Shown piece after piece: positions 1-7,288 of a DNA stretch of 46,153 nucleotides (the first letter of the stretch is position 1; each line of letters begins with the position of its first letter). A program made the translations under genes and the position numbers. This DNA is from Candidatus Poribacteria bacterium (GTDB lineage Bacteria; Poribacteria; WGA-4E; WGA-3G): contig JAJDXV010000004.1 in NCBI GenBank assembly GCA_022823085.1, positions 1 to 46,153 on the forward strand, in the 5' to 3' direction. The notes beneath the pieces are model-generated. The model searched no databases and was not told where the DNA came from. It saw only the letters and a program-made list of their open reading frames with translations.

Positions 1-327
1 GGTATTCAATTGTACGATTTGGATCATGGTTTTGCTTTACATATGTGCCCGTTCTTAGGAAAGATCGCGAGCGCAGCTCGCTCCTACAGAGGAAGACGTA
101 TCCATATATATAAAGGGAATAGGTACAATTGAATGGCCCTGACAATAGGACTTGACAATTGCTATCAATTAGGATTAAACTTTAAGGGAAATCCAGAAGG
201 CTTAGTTTGTGAGGATCGAAATGTAAGTAGCACGCTGATCGAAATCGGAAAAAGGTAAAAATAAGGGGCGGATTTCCCTTCCCTCAAATTGAACTCACAT
301 TAAGTAAGGAATTTTAGAAAGGAAAAT
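1..327. other. Intergenic region with nested palindromes
   Basis: No gene was recognised here. Bases 4-15 and 123-134 form a perfect 12-bp inverted repeat (attcaattgtac and its complement), bracketing a 131-bp segment. Inside it, 67-72 and 76-81 form a GC-rich hairpin (gcgagc/gctcgc, loop gca) followed by TCCTAC. This resembles the hairpins at 23395 and 32188, which are also followed by CCTAC. A usable ribosome-binding site (AAAGGA) lies just before the ATG at 328. Confidence 0.5.
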
Positions 328-1392
328 ATGGCTGAATACAAGATTGCGGTAATTCGAGGAGACGGAATCGGAATTGAAGTGATAGAGGAGGGCATCAAAG
401 TCCTCAACGCTATCGCCGATAGGTATGACATCAAATGGGACTTTGTGGAGTTCCCTTGGGGTTCAGACTACTATTTCGAGCATGGGCAGATGATGCCAGC
501 AGATGCCTTGGATACGCTTGCGGCGTTTGACCAGATTTATCTTGGTGCAGTCGGACACCCCGACATCCAAGATCACATTGCGCTCAATGGACTTCTGCTG
601 CCGATTCGACGTAGGTTCGATCAGTACGTCTGTGAGCGACCGAGTGTCCTCTATCCGGGTATTAGCACACCGCTTAAGGACAAAAAGGCTTGGGACATTG
701 ATCTGGTAGTGATAAGAGAGAACACAGAAGGGGAGTATGCGAATGTCGGTGGGTTTCAGTACCAAGGGTTCCCTGAGGAAGTCGGCGTGCAGGTCGGCGT
801 ATTCACTCGCCGCGGCTGTGAACGCATTATCACTTATGCCTTTGAACAGGCTCGCGCACGCGATAAGAAGCGCAAAGTCACTTCGATCACCAAGTCGAAC
901 GCGCAAGGCTACGGCATGATTGTATGGGATACAGCCTTCGGGCGGATCGCTGAAAAGTATCCGGACATAGAGACAGAATCGTTGCTGGTGGACGCAGCAT
1001 GTATGGATTTCGTGCGGAGGCCAGAGGATTTTGATGTGGTCGTCGCCAGCAACCTGTTTGGGGATATCCTCACGGACATCGGTGCGATTATTACGGGGAG
1101 TATGGGGTTGGCTCCGAGCGGCAATATTGACCCGCAACGTCGGTTCCCGTCGATGTTTGAGCCGGTTCACGGGAGCGCACCGGACATCATGGGGAAAGGC
1201 ATCGCGAATCCGCTGGCAACAATTATCTCTGGTGCGATGATGTTGCGTTTCAGTGGTGAGGTGGAAGCGGCAGAAACGATAGATGCAGCCGTCCTAAAGG
1301 TTGTCGAGGCAGGCAAAACACTACCATCCGACCTCGGTGGTCAAGCCACGACCTCACAGGTCGGTGATGCTGTTGTGAATGCGCTCGACTGA
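328..1392 (+). CDS. dmlA: Tartrate/D-malate dehydrogenase (isocitrate/isopropylmalate dehydrogenase family)
   Basis: This is an NAD-dependent beta-decarboxylating dehydrogenase of 354 residues, predicted to oxidise and decarboxylate D-malate, tartrate or a similar 2-hydroxyacid in the cytosol. The family is clear from the N-terminal GDGIG loop, the RENTEGEY substrate loop at about residues 128-136, the metal-binding SNLFGDILTD segment at about 241-250, and the C-terminal EPVHGSAPDI nucleotide-binding motif. From memory it resembles E. coli DmlA and Pseudomonas TtuC, including the FDQYV and AVGHPD segments, more than LeuB or Icd, and its length matches theirs (about 360). AAAGGA precedes the ATG. 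It appears monocistronic. The exact substrate cannot be read from sequence, so the symbol is tentative; a homoisocitrate or isopropylmalate role is the main alternative. Confidence 0.82.
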   Translation: MAEYKIAVIRGDGIGIEVIEEGIKVLNAIADRYDIKWDFVEFPWGSDYYFEHGQMMPADALDTLAAFDQIYLGAVGHPDIQDHIALNGLLLPIRRRFDQYVCERPSVLYPGISTPLKDKKAWDIDLVVIRENTEGEYANVGGFQYQGFPEEVGVQVGVFTRRGCERIITYAFEQARARDKKRKVTSITKSNAQGYGMIVWDTAFGRIAEKYPDIETESLLVDAACMDFVRRPEDFDVVVASNLFGDILTDIGAIITGSMGLAPSGNIDPQRRFPSMFEPVHGSAPDIMGKGIANPLATIISGAMMLRFSGEVEAAETIDAAVLKVVEAGKTLPSDLGGQATTSQVGDAVVNALD

Positions 1393-1436
1393 TGTGCTTT
1401 GGCGGGATTTTCTTACTGCTATTTTCATAAATTAAT

Positions 1437-1472
1437 TTGCATTTCTAAATTAAATGTGTTATCATATATAAT
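1437..1472 (+). promoter_or_regulatory. Possible promoter in the gap after dmlA
   Basis: In the 439-bp gap between dmlA and the ankyrin gene, TTGCAT (1437-1442) and TATCAT (1460-1465) are spaced by 17 bp, and an exact TATAAT lies at 1467-1472. The surrounding DNA is very AT-rich. Any transcript would run through the repeat element at 1540-1660 before reaching the ankyrin gene. This is motif evidence only. Confidence 0.3.
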
Positions 1473-1539
1473 GTAATCCTAAAGTAAGGGAATAGGTTCG
1501 GCGCGGTAAAACACAACGAAAGAAGGTTCTCTACATGTT

Positions 1540-1660
1540 TAGGACTTACGCACTTTTGGCTATAGGTGGCTCTGTTAGATGAAATTCTTCTGAAAACACA
1601 GCGTTCTGGTGTCACAATCTAACAGATTGTGGTACAAAAGAGCGATATGCGTAAGTCCTA
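1540..1660. mobile_element. MITE-like element, copy 1 (121 bp)
   Basis: The terminal inverted repeats are taggacttacgca at 1540-1552 and its exact complement at 1648-1660. The same 121 bp recur without a single difference at 13299-13419, and diverged copies lie at 10764 and 42852. Inside, 1613-1620 and 1624-1631 form an 8-bp hairpin around the triplet aac. An alternative pairing of ctgttagat (1572-1580) with atctaacag (1617-1625) is also possible. It encodes no protein. The ends are flanked by TA/TA, as expected for TA-targeting IS630/Tc1-mariner-type MITEs, but the parental transposase is not in the window. Confidence 0.8.
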
Positions 1661-1831
1661 ATGTTTTCAGATTTTACTGACGCTAAGGGCGCGTAGAACT
1701 CGGGCAAATGCTTAAGAAAGTAATTTGTCACCCGTTAGATTAACGCGCGGATTCGGTTGCGTGGGAGATGAATCTGTATGTCGAACTCACGTTTTGAAAA
1801 CACAATTAACCTAACATATTGGAGAATAAAT

Positions 1832-2518
1832 ATGAAACTCAGTTCAATTCATGACGCGGCAGCCAACGGGGACCTGGATGCCATAAAAAAAATCGTTGAA
1901 CAGGACCCCTGTCTGGTCAACCAAGACGACAAACACGAGTGGCGGCCTATATTTCATGCCGGATTAAGACGGCATTATGATGTTGTTAAATATCTAATAG
2001 ACTGTGGTGCTGATCTGGCGGTGCATGATGGTTACGCGATTCACTACGCTGGAGAAGTACCAGATAATAAGGATGTTGTATCGTTACTCATTGCGTACGG
2101 GGGTTTGGATGCACATGCCAAACCGTCAAGCGAAGTCGCGCGCCAGTTTATATACGCCGTTTTTTTAGCCAATGTGCAGCGTGTCAACGCGATGCTCCGC
2201 GACAACCCAAAGTTAGTTCAAGAGCGTTACGCCCGTGGCGATACAGCCTTACATCATGCTGCTCGAAACGGTGATTTAGAAATCGTGGAACAGTTGGTCG
2301 GTAGCGGTGCAGATGTCAATGTAACATCAGATCACGCGCATTTTCCGCTCTACTGTGCAGCCGGTCATGGACATGTAGAAACGACGCGGTATTTGGTGGA
2401 ACATGGCGCGGATTTGCGAGCCAGACTTGCGGATGGCAAAACAGTCGTTGAGTGGCTAAAACAATTTGCCGATCATGATCGCCGCTTGAAAGCTTGTCTT
2501 GATGTATTGGAGAGATGA
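1832..2518 (+). CDS. Ankyrin-repeat protein
   Basis: This is a 228-residue soluble protein made almost entirely of ankyrin repeats. Recognisable helices include the IHDAAANGDLDAIKKIVE start, VVKYLIDCGAD, TALHHAARNGDLEIVEQLV and PLYCAAGHGHVETTRYLVEHGAD, giving about five or six repeats with a more degenerate middle. It has no signal peptide or membrane segment. I chose the ATG at 1832, which has GGAG eight bases upstream, over the ATG at 1778, which lacks a good ribosome-binding site and would add 18 non-ankyrin residues. Ankyrin repeats mediate protein-protein contacts; the partner is unknown. The GNAT gene starts 64 bp downstream and may be co-transcribed. Confidence 0.85.
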   Translation: MKLSSIHDAAANGDLDAIKKIVEQDPCLVNQDDKHEWRPIFHAGLRRHYDVVKYLIDCGADLAVHDGYAIHYAGEVPDNKDVVSLLIAYGGLDAHAKPSSEVARQFIYAVFLANVQRVNAMLRDNPKLVQERYARGDTALHHAARNGDLEIVEQLVGSGADVNVTSDHAHFPLYCAAGHGHVETTRYLVEHGADLRARLADGKTVVEWLKQFADHDRRLKACLDVLER

Positions 2519-2582
2519 TGCCTCAAATGCTGCACGACGATCGCGCCAACGGTGTGTTTTCATGTTCGGGGGGAAATAAAAA

Positions 2583-3446
2583 ATGGTCGAAATAATAGCT
2601 CATAACCACGCGAGCGAGCTGATTTCACTTTCGGGTGCCTATTTGGAACAGAATGAGAGCGAAAATAATCTGCCTATCGGTTTGGCGTATAGACTCGCTG
2701 AAGACCCGTACTATTACACCTCTGAGTTTCCCATTCTCTTAAGCGTTTTGGAGCAAGGACGGGTGGTCGGTGTTGCAGTCATGACACCGCCTAAGAAAAT
2801 CATTTTGAGCAGGATTGACACGGATATCCGGTCCGCTGTCGCTTGCCTTGTGGATTATCTATGTGGAATTGATGTTCAAATACCGGGGATTGTTGGTCCG
2901 GCAATAGAAGTCCAAACGTTTTCTGATTGTTGGGTTGAAGGCAAGGCTGGTGTATCAACCAAATTGAACAAGCGCATGCGTGTATTTGAGGCGAGAACCG
3001 TCGCGAATCTGCCACTTTCATCCGGAGAGATGCGTTTCGCGGATATCGATGACCACTCACTGATGGCGCGATGGATCGTCGGTCTCTCGGAAGTGATAGG
3101 TGAATCTGTCAGTCTTGAAAGTGCTAAGCGTCGTGCCGAAAAACTTATTAAGGATCAGGAATTGTATGTATGGGATAACGAGGGCCCGGTGTCAATCGCT
3201 GGTGTATCGCGTCCAATGCGAAATGGTACAACGATTGGTCTCGTGTACACGCCACCTGAGTACCGTGGTAAAGGATATGCGACTTCATGTGTTTTGTCGT
3301 TGACGAAAAAACTGCTCTCGGATGGCTATTCGTTTTGCAGCCTGTACACCGATTTGTCAAATCCGACTTCCAATAGTATCTACACCAAAATCGGTTATGT
3401 GCCTGTAGGCGATGCGCTGGAACTTGATATCTGTCCTAAATTGTGA
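2583..3446 (+). CDS. GNAT-family N-acetyltransferase
   Basis: This 287-residue protein has a C-terminal GNAT domain. The acetyl-CoA binding signature is VYTPPEYRGKGYATSCVL (about residues 220-237), followed by the beta-strand and C-terminal helix CSLYTDLSNPTSNSIYTKIGY. The N-terminal half (about residues 1-130) looks like the degenerate leading domain seen in two-domain GNATs of the FR47-like or YncA-like type. A run of G just upstream can serve as the ribosome-binding site. The substrate cannot be inferred. It sits directly after the ankyrin gene on the same strand. Confidence 0.85.
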   Translation: MVEIIAHNHASELISLSGAYLEQNESENNLPIGLAYRLAEDPYYYTSEFPILLSVLEQGRVVGVAVMTPPKKIILSRIDTDIRSAVACLVDYLCGIDVQIPGIVGPAIEVQTFSDCWVEGKAGVSTKLNKRMRVFEARTVANLPLSSGEMRFADIDDHSLMARWIVGLSEVIGESVSLESAKRRAEKLIKDQELYVWDNEGPVSIAGVSRPMRNGTTIGLVYTPPEYRGKGYATSCVLSLTKKLLSDGYSFCSLYTDLSNPTSNSIYTKIGYVPVGDALELDICPKL

Positions 3447-3577
3447 TAGGCTATAGTTGGGGATATGGGCAATACGCTTAAAAGGGAATTTGAATGCCTG
3501 AGATTTGTCGATTTTTTGGTATTATAATGTATGTGGAGCCTCGAGCACCTCATCATCGGCCTCACTTTCACGCTTAT

Positions 3578-4096
3578 CATTCTCTTCATTTTCAAAACTC
3601 CATGCCTTTAGGCTGGAGATGTAGAAAATGTCTAAAAAATTTAGTTGATTTAATTTTCGGGTTGATATAAAATATATGTATCTACAGGTTGGGATATTGC
3701 ACTTTGGCAACCTTGCCATTGATCCCAGCCACCCCTTGCAATGGGTAGTGTAGATTGTAGGTGACTCAAGCCCTACATAAAAAGGATATGAGCCATTTAC
3801 GACACAACAAAAACCTTGAAAGATAGGGTGTCCAAGCTATACATATCCAATTCTGAAGCTGGATATACCAGCCGGAAGTATCGGTAGGCTCCGATAGGTT
3901 CAAGGAGTTTTCCGTAGCGAGCCACATGACCCGCTCCGCATGATGTAACATGTGTTACCCGAACTTAGATTCGGGGATCTACCCAAAGAGGTAGAAAGAG
4001 GTGCTTACAAAGTAAATCTGCATAAGGCAGTTACTTTGCCCAACTGAAAGAACCAACAGGGAGGAATCTCCCTGCTTTAGCTGGGAGAGGGGTCAA
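3578..4096 (+). mobile_element. IS608-like non-autonomous insertion (no transposase)
   Basis: This 519-bp segment interrupts the DUF4160 gene without any target duplication, as expected for IS200/IS605 elements. Near the left end, 3598-3602 plus 3604-3606 pair with 3611-3618, forming an 8-bp stem with a bulged T at 3603 and loop TTTA. Near the right end, 4068-4072 plus 4074-4075 pair with 4080-4081 plus 4083-4087, with a T-T mismatch and again loop TTTA. The right border is GTCAA, matching the TCAA right cleavage tetranucleotide known for IS608; the left flank is TTAT (IS608 uses TTAC). No reading frame inside resembles TnpA or TnpB, so it would need a transposase from elsewhere. The exact borders are inferred from frame restoration. 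Confidence 0.72.
4020..4096 (+). ncRNA. Omega-RNA-like right end of the IS608-like element
   Basis: The last part of the insertion resembles the 3' end of TnpB-associated omega-RNAs: an ACAGGGAGGAATCTCCCTG hairpin (4057-4063 with 4068-4074), then GCTTTAGCTGGGAGAGG, ending in GTCAA. The segment CTCCCTG can pair either upstream (4057-4063) or with the downstream GGGAG (4083-4087), so two structures compete. In known systems the guide follows the TCAA end directly, which here would be the DUF4160 3' half starting TACCAAGAGAGC. No TnpB lies within the element. The 5' boundary of any RNA is unknown. Confidence 0.45.
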
Positions 4097-4287
4097 TACC
4101 AAGAGAGCGTTGGTATTGACGCCGTTGACAGGATTGAATTGATTGCTGGCCAACTTCCCAGGCGACAGCATCGGTTGGTTGAGGCTTGGGCGGAGTTGCA
4201 TCAGAGAGAATTGCTCACAGATTGGCAACGATTACAATCGGGGCGAATGCCATTCAGAATTGATCCGCTTCAATAAAGGAGGGCGGT

Positions 4288-4587
4288 ATGAGTCATCCAA
4301 TATATCGCGTAGTTTTTTTTAAAATACAGGCCCCTTATACGCTTCGCGTCTGTTTTGATGACGATACAGAGCAAGTCATAGATTTCCAGCCTATATTAGA
4401 GGGAGAATTATTCGGTCCACTCCGTGATAGTTCTTTATTCAACGAAGTTCGGATCGATCCAAAAATCCATACATTAGTATGGCCGAATGGAGCTGATTTT
4501 GACCCAGCAACCTTACATGATTGGCCCGAGTATTTGCCTGAGCTTAAGAGAATGGCCAAGTGCTGGTCCCTTGCACAGACAGCATAG
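4288..4587 (+). CDS. DUF2442 domain protein
   Basis: This small 99-residue protein matches the DUF2442 pattern: VVFFKIQAPYTLRVCFDD, an acidic turn, then ELFGPLRDSSLFNEVRID and LVWPNGADFDPATLHDWPE. The WPNGADFxPxxLH segment is the hallmark of the family. AAGGAGGG at 4276-4283 gives a strong ribosome-binding site. It begins 11 bp after the DUF4160 stop, and the two families are often neighbours in bacterial genomes, which suggests a two-gene unit that has lost its first partner here. Function is unknown. Confidence 0.85.
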   Translation: MSHPIYRVVFFKIQAPYTLRVCFDDDTEQVIDFQPILEGELFGPLRDSSLFNEVRIDPKIHTLVWPNGADFDPATLHDWPEYLPELKRMAKCWSLAQTA

Positions 4588-4614
4588 TAACACGTTTTTC
4601 GGAGGTTAGAAGAT

Positions 4615-4995
4615 GTGCGAAATAAGATAGACTTGGCGAACCTTGAACTCCGTGAACTTACACCAGACCGTGTTGACGATTTTCTTGACTACTTTGATGG
4701 AGACGCGTTCGCCGACAACCCCGACGGGGCTTCGTGCTACTGCTGCTATTTTCATTGGGTCGGGGCGGATGATGAAGATTGGTCTACGAGAACTGCAGCA
4801 GTAAACCGTGCGTGGAAGACCGAGCGCATCCGAAGCGGTGAAACGACAGGTATCCTTGCTTATCTCAACAATCATCCAACTGGCTTCCAAATTCATCGCG
4901 AATTAGAAGGTGATATGGCTGGAATCGTGATTGTTAGACGAAATCTAACGATCCAGAACTATGAAAACAGCAAGACCGCGACAATACTGGGATAA
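4615..4995 (+). pseudogene. Truncated GNAT acetyltransferase fragment
   Basis: The GTG at 4615, preceded by GGAGG, opens a 126-residue frame. Residues 6-95 look like the start of a GNAT acetyltransferase subfamily that begins LRELTPDRVDDFLDYFD, then AFADNP, CYCCYFH, and a WKTERIRSGETTGILAYLNNHPTGF stretch. Such proteins normally continue for 80-150 residues through the acetyl-CoA binding motif. Here the homology ends at about 4890 and about 30 unrelated residues follow to the stop. It is most likely a truncated remnant. A small hairpin (gttaga/tctaac) lies near 4936-4953, close to the point where homology is lost. Confidence 0.6.
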
Positions 4996-5038
4996 TTACG
5001 CATCCCTATTCAAGAACCGTAGTTTAGCGGAAACGTAA

Positions 5039-7144
5039 TTACTCGGTTTCCTCAGAAAAACGAAAATTCGGTCCGCCGTTGGTCGATTGGATGGTGAAGC
5101 CACTCCAACCCCACCTTTTATGTTCTCCTTTTTCAAGAGTATATATCACCTGTGTCAAGTGTTCATCGGTAATCGTGATATTGTAGCGTCTTTCAATCGT
5201 CTCATTTCCGACAGGAATTCGCAATCCTTGGATCTGCTTCTCACCCCCCGCAATTAGATTTATCTCTAACGGTTCAGACTCGTTCGCGCTGAAATAGCAT
5301 GTCACTTCGTACGTCCCGTTGGGAAGTGCGACTCGGAAAACCCCATCTTCTGCTCCCCAAATGCTATCCGCGTAGAGCTGTGAAACTTCAGATCCTTTTT
5401 CAAAGTCGTCCCGCTCCGATGCCGTCAACCAACCGTATTGACCATCCGTATAGACCGTATCTGCATGGACAGCGGTATGTCCTGTTGCCGTCTGTCCGTC
5501 CTCCGGTTGGAGATCAAAGGCGACGACAGTTCCACCATCCCACATTTCAGGGTCCGGTGCTGCGCGCTTGCGGCGATAAAGCCGGTTGTAGTCGTTGGCG
5601 TCAATGCGTTCGTATTCTTCCTCCAAACCGGCGACATCGTTATACGCTGTCCGCCAGACGATAACGAAATCGGCGGGCATATCGTTCTGTTTGTAGCGCA
5701 GCGGGAAATGATCCGTATCCGCCTCGTAGTTGTCGAGGTAAGCGATTCCTTTGTTTGTTGCCAGCAAGCACTCAATATGCCCAAACGGTTCAACGTATTT
5801 CGGTTCAAAACCGAGTGCATCTGAGGAGCCGCCCCATTCCCCGGGTATACTCATGAGAATCGTATCCGCCTCCTCCATGCCTTCCAATGAGAGTGCGTTG
5901 GCGATGTCTCGATTGAGCATGGCGTAAGTGTGGACGTTGTAGCCAAGATGCCATAAGGAGAGAACAATGATGACTCCCGCCACTGCGTAGTTTATGTGCC
6001 GATGTCCATTGATTGCGAAGAAGGGAAGCAACACGAGGAATATGTATAGGTGAAACCGGTCATTTATCCAACCGCCGCTGTAGCCGGACCACGGTGCTAT
6101 GAAATACATAATCGTGATAAGGATTGCCATGAGCAGAAACGCATCCATTTGGCTCACAGCGCGTGTCCAAAGCCGTTCACCTGTTTCTTTCCATGCCTCT
6201 GATTCACGGAATTGATAGTACTGCCGAATTCTGTTGATGACGGTGAGTCCCAAGGCGATGGCAAAAAAGACTAATAGCACCCGCCCGATAAGCACATGGT
6301 CATCCCGAAAAGAGACCAAAGATTTCATGGAAAAGAAATAGTCATTTAACCATTCAAATCCCTTATGATCGCCATCGGTTCCGTGCGTGCTGGAGAGATA
6401 AAAGTAGTAGGCGAACAAGATGAAATAAGCCGGTATAAGTCCGACGAGGAAAATGAGTGTCGATTTGAATTTCATAGCGTTCTCTTTGAAGCGGAGCATC
6501 AACGGTTGTGATGGCTCCCTATGCCCGAATATTTCATGTAGGATGCTATAAGCGGGTGTGTAGAGAGCGAAGAACGTCAACGATACGATCAGCAAGGCGT
6601 AGGAGTGGTAGTGCGTGAAGTAGGTCGCCAGCAGCAAAATATATAAGACGATCATGTTAGTTAACCGGAGTTTATCCTTCACGCGCCACCAATATCCGAG
6701 AGCAAAGAAAAACAGGGATATGCTGAGGACAAAGTTATAGAACCCCATGTGCAGCAGGTAGTTGTAGGCGTAGATGAACCCAAGTAGTCCGAAGACCGTG
6801 TTTCTTTTTTCGATCCCGTTGAGAAAATAGAAAAGCGAGAGCGGTAGGAGACCAATACAGAGCGTCAGCACTATCTTTTCGCAGACGAGCGGTGGAAAGA
6901 TGTACAACAGTGCTGCGAGAAGGACGTGTGAGGTCCAGTTCGGGAATAGAGTCGCATTTCGTTTATAGACTTCACGCAACCGGTAGTTTTCGTGCTGATG
7001 GTATTCCTTCAGGACATAAGCATTGTAGATATGGCTTGCGCCGTCTTGGGTTGGAAAATACTTGAACCCCCAGACAGGTAGAAGATGTATTATGAGCAAT
7101 ACAATGACCGTGATATATCCGACGGAGAATAGACGTGCTTTCAT
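5039..7144 (-). CDS. Polytopic membrane protein with lectin-like C-terminal domain (GT-C-like)
   Basis: This 701-residue protein starts with a membrane helix (VIVLLIIHLLPVW) followed by an extracytoplasmic acidic motif region (FPTQDGASHIYNAY), then about ten to twelve further hydrophobic segments to roughly residue 420. The architecture, with a first loop carrying an aspartate, is that of GT-C membrane glycosyltransferases, which use lipid-linked sugars. From about residue 540 the protein is soluble and contains a galactose-binding or malectin-like beta domain (YGWLTASERDDF, then FRVALPNGTYEVTCYFS, then WGWSGFTI). AAAGGACTC precedes the ATG. No sugar or lipid biosynthesis genes lie nearby, so substrate and role are open. 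It could also be a non-enzymatic surface protein. Confidence 0.6.
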   Translation of the reverse strand: MKARLFSVGYITVIVLLIIHLLPVWGFKYFPTQDGASHIYNAYVLKEYHQHENYRLREVYKRNATLFPNWTSHVLLAALLYIFPPLVCEKIVLTLCIGLLPLSLFYFLNGIEKRNTVFGLLGFIYAYNYLLHMGFYNFVLSISLFFFALGYWWRVKDKLRLTNMIVLYILLLATYFTHYHSYALLIVSLTFFALYTPAYSILHEIFGHREPSQPLMLRFKENAMKFKSTLIFLVGLIPAYFILFAYYFYLSSTHGTDGDHKGFEWLNDYFFSMKSLVSFRDDHVLIGRVLLVFFAIALGLTVINRIRQYYQFRESEAWKETGERLWTRAVSQMDAFLLMAILITIMYFIAPWSGYSGGWINDRFHLYIFLVLLPFFAINGHRHINYAVAGVIIVLSLWHLGYNVHTYAMLNRDIANALSLEGMEEADTILMSIPGEWGGSSDALGFEPKYVEPFGHIECLLATNKGIAYLDNYEADTDHFPLRYKQNDMPADFVIVWRTAYNDVAGLEEEYERIDANDYNRLYRRKRAAPDPEMWDGGTVVAFDLQPEDGQTATGHTAVHADTVYTDGQYGWLTASERDDFEKGSEVSQLYADSIWGAEDGVFRVALPNGTYEVTCYFSANESEPLEINLIAGGEKQIQGLRIPVGNETIERRYNITITDEHLTQVIYTLEKGEHKRWGWSGFTIQSTNGGPNFRFSEETE

Positions 7145-7252
7145 TATGAGTCCTTTGATTTTTTTTCCAGCGTGGGTTTGTCTTTCCAGCTCTGTCCAAG
7201 TCCAATTCTAATAGATTTTCCCTTTTGTTTCAATACCCAAATTCTAAAAAAG

Positions 7253-7282
7253 TTGACATTCATCAACAAATAGCGGTATAAT
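7253..7282 (+). promoter_or_regulatory. Consensus sigma-70 promoter for the Rpn gene
   Basis: TTGACA at 7253-7258 and TATAAT at 7277-7282 are both exact consensus hexamers, 18 bp apart. The ATG of the following gene begins at 7289, only 7 bp after the -10 box, with no Shine-Dalgarno sequence in between. Transcription would start at or next to the start codon, giving a leaderless mRNA. Confidence 0.7.
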
Positions 7283-7288
7283 CTGAAT

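Larger units (their letters stand above)
3494..4276 (+). pseudogene. DUF4160 gene split by a 519-bp insertion
   Basis: Two halves of one small gene flank an insertion. The first half (3494-3577) starts MPEICRFFGIIMY and reaches PHFHAY. The second (4097-4276) reads YQESVGIDAVDRIEL, then LPRR and VEAWAELHQRELL, and ends FRIDPLQ. Joining 3577 directly to 4097 keeps the frame and gives an 87-residue protein, the usual DUF4160 length, that lines up with the family around the HFHA motif without a gap. In the present state translation from 3494 runs into the insertion and stops at 3668-3670 (58 codons). Complete DUF4160 genes commonly sit directly upstream of DUF2442 genes, exactly as here. Family function is unknown; a toxin-antitoxin role has been suspected. 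Confidence 0.82.

Noticed and set aside
4092..4120. A 10-bp perfect hairpin gtcaatacca/tggtattgac at the right border of the insertion
   Set aside because: It spans the proposed junction between element and host gene, so the pairing is probably accidental.
3766..4228. Minus-strand frames inside the insertion as genes
   Set aside because: They overlap the IS608-like right end and the DUF4160 coding sequence and show no family resemblance.
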